Assembly (NCBI GenBank): GCA_029718625.1 | Contig: CM056389.1 | Span: 22,415,381 to 22,479,380, forward strand | Source of the DNA: Synaphobranchus kaupii | Lineage: Eukaryota > Chordata > Actinopteri > Anguilliformes > Synaphobranchidae | Direction: 5' to 3' | DNA: 64,000 bases | In this document: one piece after another, positions 11,491 through 20,555 of the stretch | How positions within the stretch are numbered: position 1 is the first letter of the stretch | Layout: each line of letters begins with the position of its first letter | Program-made: the position numbers and the translations under genes | Notes under the pieces: generated by a model | Database searches by the model: none | What the model was told of the DNA's origin: nothing | Seen by the model: the letters and a program-made list of their open reading frames with translations, nothing else

Positions 11491-11517
11491 GGAGTATTCA
11501 CATAGTTTTCACGTACC

Positions 11518-12183
11518 TTACTGTTCAAATTTCTCCAGCTCCTCCAACGCCCTGATCAGCACCGGTCTGGTATTTTCTGGAGATGACCCATTGGGTTTGA
11601 TATAGACTTTACAGTTCGCCGTCCAGGTGTTTTGTAATTTTTTTCCTTTCTTCAGTTGATGAGCTTTCCAAGCGATGGTAGCGTTTACTTTGCTGAGATT
11701 TTCGTTGATAAACACGTTGGATCCTTTCAGCTTTTTACCCTGCTTCAGCAGAGCAACTTTGTGTTTCCTGCTTGTGAATCTCAGCACTACTGCCCGGGTT
11801 TCGTTGTCACAGCCTCCGTTAACTTTTTTCTTGGGAAGCAGATGGCAAGAATCCACATTGTCGAGATCCATGTCGATGTTTTTAGAGTTTAGAAACTCTG
11901 CCACCTGCACTTCCACAGATTGCATGTTTGCCTCGCTCCTGGGTTTAATCTCGAGACCTGTGATGATCACATCATTGAGCTTCCCGTGCTGTTCAAGCTC
12001 CTCCACTCTGATGGTCAGAGACTTTATCAGCTGGTCTTTCTTGACATTTTCCTCTTTGAGGTTTCGGAACTCCTTCATTAAGTCGTTCAGTTGGACCTTG
12101 ATACCATCAAGGCTTTCCATGATTGCTGACAAGTCCGGTAGACTGGACTGGCTCGATTTGCCTGTCCTGTCTGTCTTGCCCAT
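11518..12183 (-). CDS. LINE ORF1 protein (coiled coil plus FP25K-like C-terminus), copy A
   Basis: An intact 221-residue frame. Residues ~20-75 form a heptad-rich coiled coil (DGIKVQLNDLMKEFRNLKEE and on). The middle carries VIITGLEI and CHLLPKK, followed by AVVLRFTSRKHK. The C-terminal part has the FINENLSK...AHQLKKGKKL...CKVYIKP pattern of the baculovirus FP-like domain found in ORF1 of many CR1/Jockey/I-type LINEs. Such proteins bind element RNA in the retrotransposition particle. It is uninterrupted in both duplicates, with no amino-acid change that I saw. With ORF2 deleted, it could act only in trans, if expressed at all. Confidence 0.75.
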   Translation of the reverse strand: MGKTDRTGKSSQSSLPDLSAIMESLDGIKVQLNDLMKEFRNLKEENVKKDQLIKSLTIRVEELEQHGKLNDVIITGLEIKPRSEANMQSVEVQVAEFLNSKNIDMDLDNVDSCHLLPKKKVNGGCDNETRAVVLRFTSRKHKVALLKQGKKLKGSNVFINENLSKVNATIAWKAHQLKKGKKLQNTWTANCKVYIKPNGSSPENTRPVLIRALEELEKFEQ

Positions 12184-12318
12184 TTTCTTGGTTCAGTGGT
12201 TTTTTAAGGATTTTTAAGGATTTGCTATATGGTTTTCTACCGCCAGCTGTACCGTACAGTACAGCCTGATATTATTTCGCTGAGCTTATCATTCAGTTCT
12301 CTCTCCCCCACAGTTCAC

Positions 12319-12383
12319 AGCTGTTGCCTTGAGCTGTTGCCTTGAGCTGTTGCCTTGAGCTGTTGCCTTGAGCTGTTGCTCCT
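12319..12383. repeat. 13 bp minisatellite upstream of LINE ORF1 (copy A, about five units)
   Basis: Tandem CTGTTGCCTTGAG units ending in CTGTTGCTCC. Copy B (56079-56117) has exactly two fewer units (26 bp), which accounts for the offset change from +43760 to +43734. Confidence 0.9.
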
Positions 12384-12666
12384 TCAGTAGCTAGACTAGA
12401 CTAGGTTTAGTCTACTTACTTGTCGGCATTTCCCCGATAGTTACGGGGAAGGTTAAAGGTTATAGGTCAGATGTCGCCACAAAGTGCGTCCCACGACTGA
12501 GCAAAACTTTCCGTGATACCGTACTTCCATGCTCCAGAGTGCGAGCTCCCAAGCCTTGAGTGCGTACTCGGGAGCACGGTAGTACGGTAGTGCGGAGCAT
12601 GGAAGTATGCGGTTTGGGATACAACACTCTGGAGCATGGAAGTATGCGGTTTGGGATACAGCCAGT

Positions 12667-13236
12667 GTTTGTGTAAAGACTGTCAGCTGGCTGTTGGTCC
12701 CTACAGTACCTTTCCTCTGTGCACTGGTGTGGGAAATGTGACCCATAAAGTAAGTGCTCTATGAACTGCAAAGAAGACTGTGGTGTTGTGTGCCTGTTGC
12801 TGTTGACTAAGGAGGAGGATGTCTATATGCATTTTTTTTTTTCCTTTGACAGAAACACTCAGTGTCTGCCTTCTTCGGTGGGGGGGTTGTTCTTCCTCGC
12901 ATAACTTTTAATGTTCCTCATTTCAAGAAAAGTTGCTTAACCTACTGTGGAGAAGCAGTACCACACTAACGTTAGATGACGAGTTCTAAAAGACATATGC
13001 ACTCATCATCACAGAGAGTGACATCAGCATGCCTCATTAATACAGATAAGTTCGGTTTCGTTCACTGGCATGGGCTCACATTTACTTGGTGGCGCATAGT
13101 ACAAGGCTAATGAATTGTACCTACATCCAAATAAGCGCGGCACACGCCAGGTGCCCCTCATACAAGCATTTTGAGTTTATTGCACTCTGTTCTCATTAGT
13201 TAAAATGCTTGACCATAGAATAAATAATTAATTTCT
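12667..13236. other. Spacer between Harbinger element and OR2 unit, no gene (copy A)
   Basis: Unannotated spacer containing a T10-11 run near 12831 and a G7 run near 12880. No coding frame with family resemblance. The counterpart is 56401-56970. Confidence 0.5.
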
Positions 13237-14582
13237 TCAATTTTGATATTTGTTGAGTCGATGGGATGTATAATAAAAAAAAAAAATTAAAAAAAATAAA
13301 TAAATAAACAGAATTAAAACTAAAATTACTTTATTTGAGGAAATTATACACACTACATACTGATATGAAGCAAAAATAACTTTTACAGTGCACAAGCAGA
13401 AGCACATAACTTGATGAAATACTTCAAAACACAATATCTCAAATATAATAGCCTACGTATCTCAACAAACATTGCACACCAGTTATATTGCAGTAACATA
13501 TATTGCACATTTTAAAATATATGCAATTACTTTTTTGTCTTTACACTTTTATTTTGATAAATTACTTTGTTATTTTATATTTTTTCACCGCCCTGTGCAC
13601 TCAGACATTTTTTCCAATAGATGACGAACAAAATATGTAAGCATACATTTGCATAAACATAGCATCAAGAACATGCCGGTCAATATATCTCAAGGAACAC
13701 ATCCAAGGTTTGAAAAATAATGGACGAAGCACGAACAATTTGTCGTCGTTGTTTTATCGCGTGGTTTAATTCATATTTAACAGACGATCACACCCAGGTG
13801 TATTTAAGTTAATAAAAAAATTGAATGAAAGACGAAGTCATTAATTAACAACACGCAGTATGCAATTCGTGTGTTTCTTTTTTCTTTACGTACATTATAA
13901 ATAGCTACTGGGCCTATCTGTGTCTGAAAGCTTTGCTGGGTCGTTTGCAGTCCGATTTAAAAAGTCTTCTGGATTCCTTCTTGGTAAAGCATGGTTGATT
14001 CTCCTATTTTCTTGACCCTTGTATATATTAAAGGATGTTCATGTAATCCACATTTTAATCTAAACACAGAGCAAACGGTAGTCTATCTGAACAAGAACTT
14101 TTACTTTGATTTAGGTACGTTTTTATGTCTAAATAGAGAAAAAAAGCATGTCTGAGGCTTATATTTACGACGAGAAATCTAGTAAATGTGTGGCTTGGTG
14201 TCCACACTTTCACCAATTAGGAGCCTATTAAGCCTTTAATTTGATCAGTTAACTTTTCCTCTTTTTATGTAATCGTTAGCGTTATAACGCAGTGTTTATT
14301 TTAGACTTTTATTCTTAATGACATGCAAAGCTATTTCTGGCATAATGTGTTTTAAGAGGGTAAATAATCCCTAAAAACATGAAAAGTGTAATTAAAAAGG
14401 AAACATTAACAGTTGATTAAAATTCTGGGATGGTTGGCAGGTCAACTCAGGGGTCCAGTGGCCCGAGTTTGAGAACCCCTGTACTATTCCTTCAAATATA
14501 TAAAAATAAAAACGGCAAATTACCACACAGGCTACATCCAGTGCGATTTTGTATCAGCTCGCGAGCTCCTATTATTTATCAT
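13237..14582. repeat. Downstream part of the old OR tandem unit (OR2, copy A)
   Basis: Homologous to 41273-43228 downstream of OR1. Both start near TATTTGTTGAGTCGATGGGATG and share blocks such as CTTTATTTGAGGAAATTATACA and GGTGTCCACACTTTCACC, through to the receptor stop. The OR1 version is longer because of repeat insertions at 42275-42490 and 42525-42960. A remnant of a hAT-like end (TTTGAGAACCCCTG) is kept near 14470. This is DNA carried along in the ancestral OR1/OR2 duplication. Confidence 0.8.
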
Positions 14583-15382
14583 TTACTGATGGGTGAAGTT
14601 TTTTTTCAGTTTCCTCAGGCTCTTTTTAATTTGCTCCAATATCTCGTCGCTTTTTAGAGAGTAGATAATTGGATTTAGAAGTGGGGGGATAGAGGCAGAC
14701 ATGGACGTGTTAATAATTCTGGTGTCCGTGTCAATGTTCACGTTGACCCAAGCCACGATATAAGTAACATTAATAGGAATGAAAAATATTGCAACCAAGA
14801 TTAAATGTGCGGAACACGTTTTAAACGCTCTCCACCTACCCTCGGACGACGCAATGTTCAAAATTGCGTAGATAATAAAAATGTATGTCACAGCTATGAA
14901 GCCAAAAGGAAGGAAATACAAGAATACAGTGACGAAACTCGCCATAAACCAATTCTTAGAATAATCACCGCAAGCAATCTTAAAGACCGGTCCGTGATCA
15001 CAGAAGAAGCTGTTGACAACAGTCGATTTGCAATACGCCAGTGGGGGCATCAAGGCAACCATCACCACGTCTACGATAAGCGGTATTGACCAAGACACAA
15101 TAATAATCAGCATCATTTTACAGTTGGTATTTAAAGAATTGCTTCGTAATGGGAAACAAATTGCGATGAGCCTGTCGTAGGCTAAAACGCAGAGACTGAA
15201 TGCTTCCATTGATTGGAAGTATTGAGAGAAGAACACCTGTGCTAAGCAAGGGTTGTAATACACAAACTTTGAATCAAATAGAAACGTGTGGATTGCTTGA
15301 GGTATGATAGCGGAGCACAAACTAATGTCCACCACTGCCAGGCTGAACACGGCCATGTACTTCGGTGTGTGGAGGGTTTCTG
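14583..15382 (-). pseudogene. Olfactory receptor OR2, copy A, 5'-truncated
   Basis: Same sequence as OR2 of copy B (58317-59116), covering residues ~56-321 from the end of TM1 to the C-terminus, with no internal stop. At 15380-15382 (CTG) the gene breaks into repeat R, so the first ~55 codons, the N-terminal glycosylation site, TM1 and the promoter are missing. The longest remaining ATG frame begins at 15356, in TM2. A receptor without TM1 is not expected to work. The breakpoint matches a predicted 4.8 kb deletion. Confidence 0.9.
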
Positions 15383-15664
15383 CGTATTGATGTGCGACTA
15401 AAGCTGGGAAAAGGGGAAAATGTCCTTTTACATGATAATCTGAGTACCCACCATAGTAAGCGGCCAGGCAGGGTGAACAAACTAAATTTTACGACCAAAA
15501 GAAGAGACTGTTGGTTGAAAGCACTGAGGAGTGAGCTGAATTTAGACAGCAACCAGTAGCTACAGCATAGACTCGGATGATTAATAAATTATGTGTTATG
15601 GACAAATTATAACGTTATCCAGTTAATATATACATAACTAGCTGGCCTAATGTACGTTTATGTG
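15383..15664 (+). mobile_element. Repeat R, left part, interrupted by BEL element
   Basis: Matches the inverse of 61444-61725 and the direct copy 63917-64000. It resumes after the BEL element at 23912. R is an unclassified dispersed repeat seen three times in this window. Its left part is missing here because the copy A junction lies at 15382. Confidence 0.8.
15660..15664. other. Target site duplication of BEL element (left)
   Basis: ATGTG directly before the left LTR, repeated at 23907-23911 after the right LTR. The uninterrupted copy of R near 61438-61448 has the site once. A 5 bp duplication is usual for BEL/Pao elements. Confidence 0.9.
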
Positions 15665-16432
15665 TGTAACTGCCCTTGGTTGACTTAAAGCAGGACGCAG
15701 AGAGTCTCGACTGATGCTCCACAGTTGTATTTTATTCTCTTCAGCGTATCGAAGCACCGTGAAAACTAGATAGATACGGAAGCAGTGTCAATACATGCCC
15801 ATTCTAGCTTCACGAATCACCAAATCGAATATTCTTGACAAACAAAAGGGAAATAGAACTTGGCTATTCGGTCTCACAGTGTGAATAAACAACAAAAACA
15901 TTTCCATCCATAATAACGAATATCCCTCGCTTAAATTAGACAGATCCTAGCTATAGCCTAATGGTAACAATACAGGGCTAAGCAAGGCTAACTTCATAAC
16001 GTTAACGTTACCTCATTCCGCTGACCAAGGGTGTTAAAACAATCTTCTCCGCTAAGGACAGGTAGATATTTCACAATAAATTATCTTTATAAATGGATCG
16101 TGTTCTTATCTTTGTCACACTTTCTTTTATGCTTTCACCATAAGTGCGCTAAAACCCATGCGGTAAAACTATAGACAAAGCGGAAGTTCTCATCTCCGCT
16201 TTGTACGGAACATTAGATAAGGCAAGTCTGCCACCTATAGGACAACAAGGGTAACAAGGTAGAGTTAGGTTCACTCGAAAACAAACTTATAATACATAGC
16301 CTTTCCAAAAGGAATAATAAACAACTTCCAAACAGGAGATGAAACAAAGGAAAACTCTACCATTATTTAAAACTACTGTTGACTCTAGGACATTTAAGGC
16401 AACATAAAACAGCAGACTAGTGGCCATTTACA
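15665..16432 (-). repeat. BEL/Pao 3' LTR
   Basis: 768 bp, begins TGTAACTGCC and ends CCATTTACA on the plus strand. It differs from the 5' LTR at about six bases and by a 2 bp indel (CTAGCTATAGCC versus CTAGTTAGCC). Confidence 0.95.
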
Positions 16433-16442
16433 CTCCCACCAA
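16433..16442 (-). other. Candidate polypurine tract of BEL element
   Basis: On the minus strand TTGGTGGGAG lies directly against the 3' LTR. This is where a plus-strand primer tract is expected, and it confirms the orientation of the element. Confidence 0.6.
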
Positions 16443-16551
16443 ATCCTGCTATGAAGGACAACTTAAAAAATGAATGATGAATACAGGATTTCTAGATCGA
16501 TATATGACTATTTAGCTATATCAATAGAGTGTATGTGGTGTAGCGTGAGTT

Positions 16552-17787
16552 CTAGTCACTCTCAAGAAGGAGCACTAATTTCTGTACTGGTCTCTCGATA
16601 ATGGAAGGTTTGGATGAATGACCTTGGTTGAGCTTCCCTGTTTGAATCTTGACTCTTCGGACCAGACCATCACTCTCTTGAGTGACCTCGACTACCTTTC
16701 CTAGTAGCCACTGGCTTCTTGGGAGGTTGTCGTCTTTGATAATGACTATGTCATTTGTCTTGAGGTTACGACGAGGTACATGCCACTTCTGTCTGGTGGA
16801 GATGTTCAAGAGGTACTCTTTCCTCCAGCGGCCCCAGAACTGCTCGATTAAGTACTGAACTCTGCGCCACCTCTTAGTTGCATACATGTCCTCCTTCACA
16901 AATTTCCCAGGGGGTGGCAGAGCAACCTTTGACTTCATCATGATGAGATGATTAGGCGTCAACGGTTCTAGAGCCTTTGGATCATTGATTCCGTCTATTG
17001 TCAGAGGGCGGCTGTTAACGATGGCTATGGCTTCATAGAACAATGTTCTAAGCGAAGCGTCGTCAAGTCTCCCTGGACACTGTGCGAGAGTGCCATTCAG
17101 TACATTCCTGATGGTCCGGATCTGGCGTTCCCAGACACCGCCTGCATGGCTAGCTGAGGGAGCATTGAAGACAAAATCACACTGCTTGTCAGCTAGGAAC
17201 GCTTCCAGTAGCTTGGTGTCACACTGTTTGAGCGCCTCTCTAAGTTCATTTCTGGCTCCTACGAAGTTTGAACCATGATCACAGTGAAGTTCACGGACAG
17301 CTCCTCGGAGGCTGATGAAGCACCTCAATGCATTGATAAATGCATCCGTTGATAGATCTTCGAGCATTTCGATATGGACAGCTCGAGAAGCGAAGCACGT
17401 GAAGACCAGGCCGTACCTTTTATATTCCTTACGAGCCTTCTTGATTATGAAAGGACCAAAGCAGTCCATACCGCTGTACGTAAAGGGCCCTGAAGCTTCA
17501 ACACGCTCCTTAGGGAGCGCGGCCATTTGCTGTTCTTCTGTAGGACGTCGAAGTTTCCTGCATTGTACGCAGTTGTGTATCAGTTTGGCCACTAGTTTGT
17601 TCCCACTGATGACCCAGAAGCCATTTGCTCTGAGCTCCATCTGGGTTTGGCCTCGACCCTGGTGACAAATCTTGGCATGACAGTGGGCCAGAACCAGCTT
17701 AGTGATATGGCTATCCTTCGGAAGGATACTACTGGGTGTTTTAGCTCCTGTCTGAGAGATGACTTCTTCAGTCTTCCGCCGACACAA
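16552..17787 (-). pseudogene. BEL/Pao integrase region of pol
   Basis: A 411-residue frame holding the end of pol. A zinc-binding H/H-C/C domain is visible (H35, H37 or H42; C73, C76). It is followed by the integrase core with D108 (SGMDCFGPF), D170 (CDHGSNF) and E220 (GGVWERQIR). The C-terminal half, around residues 290-400, has the FWGRWRKEYL...W...G.VV pattern of the domain that follows BEL integrases. The first ~20 residues are out of register with pol. The true reading arrives from the frame of 17592-20087 through a one-base frame change near 17730, so the ATG at 17787 is not a genuine start. The catalytic residues remain, but polyprotein continuity is lost. Confidence 0.85.
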
Positions 17788-20087
17788 AGGAGTCCTTTGT
17801 GCAAGATAAGGTCAAGGGAGAAGAGAGGGTCAGAACTTGGAAGTCTCTCTCCTCTCTGAAGGGTCTTAACTTCTTGGTGGAAGGCTTTCTGATGGACGAG
17901 CTTGATTATTGTTTCAGTAGCTCTCTCCCGTTCTGTGATGGTCACTACCTCACTGCGGTATTTTTGTTTAGATCCCAGTCTTTTGATTCTTGCGATCACG
18001 TTGAGGAGCTTAGTCCAAGAAGAAATCTGACCTAGCCGGTCAAGAATGTCTGCACAATCATCGAGTCTGGTCGCACATGCCAGAGCCGTCTTGACCTCGG
18101 GATCACCTATGAGTAGCTCCGTTGTGGAGTTGGGCTTTGTGTGCACTTCTTGCTCCCAAAGAAATGTTGGTCCTTGAATCCAATTTGATGAAGAGATTTG
18201 CGTTGCTTGAAGGCCTCTGGAGGCATGATCTGCAGGATTTTCTGCCGTATCCACGTGATGCCATTGGCAGGGGTCTGTGTTTTCCCTTATCAGCTGAACC
18301 CGGTTTGCGACAAAGACGTGAAACCTGCGTGCGTCATTGTTTATGTATCCCAGTACAACTTGGGAGTCCGTCCAAAAGAATTCTTCGTCAATTTTCATTT
18401 CAAGTTCGCGCTTCAACGTGACACTTAATCTAGTTGTCACTACAGCTGCGGAGAGCTCCAACCTTGGGATGCTCATGACCATTGTTGGTGCTACCCTGGC
18501 TTTGGCCATCGCCAGACTTGTGTGGACTGCACCTCTGTCATTTTTGCATCTAATGTATGAACATGCGCCGTACCCCTTGCTACTGGCATCGGAGAAGTGA
18601 TGCAGTTCAATTTTGACGATGTTTTCAAAGTCCTGAGGGTGGTAGCATCTAAGGATCACGACTTCCTTTAACGACTGGAGTCCAATTTTCCGCTCCTCCC
18701 ACCGTGGTCCTAGGTCATTTGGCAGGGGATCGTCCCATCCAGTGCCCCTGCGGCATAGCTCTTGTAGGATACACTTTCCACTTAGGACGAAAGGTGCTAC
18801 GAGCCCCAGTGGATCGTACAGAGAGGCAACAACCGACAGGATACCCCGGCGGGTAGGAGGCTGGTCCTTCGCACTGGTGTTGAAGATAAGTGTGTCATTT
18901 TCTATTGACCACTGGATGCCAAGCGCACGCTCTGTAGGGGTCACATCCTGTTTGAGTTCGAGAGTTTCCGTGGACGACGCCCTTTCTGAGGGGTTCACGC
19001 ATTCGAGGACTGCCTTCTGATTAGAGTCGAACTTGTGAAGACGTAGTCCTCCTCGTTTGCATAGTTCCTGTGTGCTGATGATTAGATCTTTGGCTTCCTC
19101 GACTGACGCGATGCTGGTCAACCCATCGTCGACATAGAAGTCTTTCTCAATGAAGGCCGACGCCGATGGGTAGTCACTTTCATGCTGCCGTGCCAGATAC
19201 TTCAGTCCGAAGTTGGCGCACCCCGGAGAGGAGGAAGCTCCAAAGATGTGGACGGTCATCCTATAATCCTGCGGTTCCTTCTCCATATCTCCACCCTCCC
19301 ACCATAAGAACCTTAGATAGTTTCGGGATTCAGGCGTGACGAGGAATTGGTGGAACATTCTTTCCACATCGCAGATTATGGCTATGTTCTCCTTCCTGAA
19401 GCGACAAAGGACTCCTACTAAGGGAATGATCAAGTCAGGGTCAGTGAGTAGAGTCTCATTCAGGGAGACACCGCAGAACTTAGCCGAGCAATCAAAGACG
19501 ACTCTTAGCTTGCCGGGCCTTTTGGAGTGATAGACGCCGTGATGGGGTAGGTACCAGGCAGTCTCTCTCTCGGTCGATGTGGGCGTAAACTCTGCATCAC
19601 CCCGGCTGATCATTTCCTCCATGAAGGTTTTGTAGTGGTCGTAGTACTGTTCATTGGCCTTCAGCTTCTTCTTTAGAGACTGGAGGCGAATGGTAGCTAG
19701 TCTCTTATTGTTTGGTAGTGAGGGCGGATTGACATTTTTGAAAGGGAGGGGCATTTCAAGGTGTCCATCCTTGTGTCTGATGTTGTCACTGAGGAACTGT
19801 ATGAACTGGACATCGTCCTGGGACACATACTTCTCCTCACAAGCCCTTTCAATGAAATCTGACTCCAGAGCCTTCAGAACATCAGTGACTGGAGGGGTTG
19901 GGATTTCCTTTACTGTGACTCGATGCACAAAGCTTTGGCTTCCCTGCCTGTCTAGATGGGGATTGGATGAGCCTATTATGCTCCAACCGAGCTCAGTCCG
20001 CTGTGCGAAGGGTTCGTTCTCACCACCTATGACAGCTTCCAACGGGGCCAGTGCTGATGGACAGTTATATCCAATTAACAGTCCCAC
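17592..20087 (-). pseudogene. BEL/Pao reverse transcriptase / RNase H region of pol
   Basis: An 831-codon stretch with the A17-type region at its N-terminus (GENEPFAQRTELGWSIIG). The reverse transcriptase follows, with D240 in ICDVERMFHQ and the catalytic box FYVDDG (YVDD 318-321). The BEL-type connection ASLYDPLGLVAPF is near residues 431-443. RNase H residues are at HHFSDAS (D500), LEL (E554) and WTDSQ (D574). Upstream it continues in the same frame into the protease part, separated by a TGA at 20127-20129. Downstream the frame shifts near 17730 before the integrase. The first ATG is therefore not a genuine start. Confidence 0.9.
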
Positions 20088-20126
20088 CTCACAGTCTTGG
20101 GGTGATGGTAGCTTATCTGCTAAATG

Positions 20127-20555
20127 TCAGAGGTGAGGCCACATGTGTGCAGTTTTCTTTGTTGGGATGTACGACTTATCCACCGGGATGAAACTGCGAG
20201 TGTAAGCCTGGTTTACTTGAAGGTGTTTTCCAGAATGGAGTCCTCGAACTCGTAGCCCACGGATGCTCTTACTTGGTAGGACTGTATCAATGGCGGTCAT
20301 AGTGCTAAGTTTTAGCTTCACCGGTTGGGCTTCCACATTTAGGTCATCAAGGAGGTCTTCCAGGATGAAGGTTGAATCACTCTGTGTATCAAGTAATGCG
20401 TATGTGAGGATTTCTCTCTCTGGCTCTTGTCTTGAGGATACCAGGACTGGGACTATGCTTGAAGTGGCAGGGACATGCTGTGTTGACGCATGAGATGTGA
20501 CTTCGTGCACTTCCTCAGCGTCACTGTTGTCTGCAGATGTGGAGTTACCTTTCAT
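20127..20555 (-). pseudogene. BEL/Pao aspartic protease region of pol
   Basis: 142 residues with the retropepsin-type motif ALLDTQSDSTFI (D56-T57-Q58-S59; BEL elements commonly have DTQ rather than DTG). A flap/second-strand region follows (IRGLRVRGL). It ends at an in-frame TGA (20127-20129), after which the same frame carries on with the A17/RT region, so the stop is a nonsense mutation. On the 5' side the open frame extends past the ATG at 20555 into the zinc-knuckle region, where the PTCLH motif usual after BEL zinc knuckles is read in this frame. Confidence 0.85.

Larger units (their letters stand above)
10160..12240 (-). mobile_element. LINE inserted in the Harbinger element, internally deleted (copy A)
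   Basis: A minus-strand non-LTR retrotransposon. From 5' to 3' it has ORF1 (12183-11518), then an ORF2 keeping the endonuclease start and the extreme C-terminus but lacking the reverse transcriptase (11490-10552). A 3' UTR follows, ending in an AAATAAATAAA-type tail at 10163-10207. ORF2 follows ORF1 after 27 bp. The CR1/L2/I-like clade placement is uncertain. Confidence 0.75.
8584..12663. mobile_element. PIF/Harbinger-type DNA transposon (copy A)
   Basis: A 4,080 bp element bounded by perfect 33 bp terminal inverted repeats (8584-8616 and 12631-12663; outer end GGCTGTATCCCAAACCGC). It is flanked by a 3 bp direct repeat AGT (8581-8583, 12664-12666). Subterminal GGAGCAYGG words recur on both sides. 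A second copy of the right end (12595-12625) sits just inside the true end. Inside are a short Myb-like-protein-type first exon on the plus strand and a transposase fragment on the minus strand, the divergent two-gene plan of this superfamily. A LINE has inserted into it. The transposase is too broken to be active. Confidence 0.75.
1..15382. repeat. Segmental duplication, copy A (about 15.4 kb)
   Basis: Position 1 aligns with 43743 and the match continues to 15382/59116. The offset shifts only in simple repeats: +43742 to about 1380, +43760 after the TA tract, +43762 after a G run near 4014, +43760 after A/C and GT runs near 5700-6050, and +43734 after a 13 bp minisatellite near 12340. I noticed about 14 substitutions, for example near 6546, 6877, 7479, 9016, 11252, 12446 and 13827. 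The left boundary lies outside the window. The right boundary cuts OR2. It could be a real recent duplication or an unmerged haplotype in the assembly. Confidence 0.95.

Noticed and set aside
11675..12217. A 180-codon plus-strand frame
   Set aside because: Exact antisense shadow of LINE ORF1.
14805..15089. 94-codon plus-strand frames antisense to the receptors (also 43448-43732 and 58539-58823)
   Set aside because: Antisense to conserved receptor coding sequence. Similarity between copies follows from the receptor itself.
17647..20136. Several plus-strand frames of 60-160 codons
   Set aside because: Antisense shadows of the BEL pol region.
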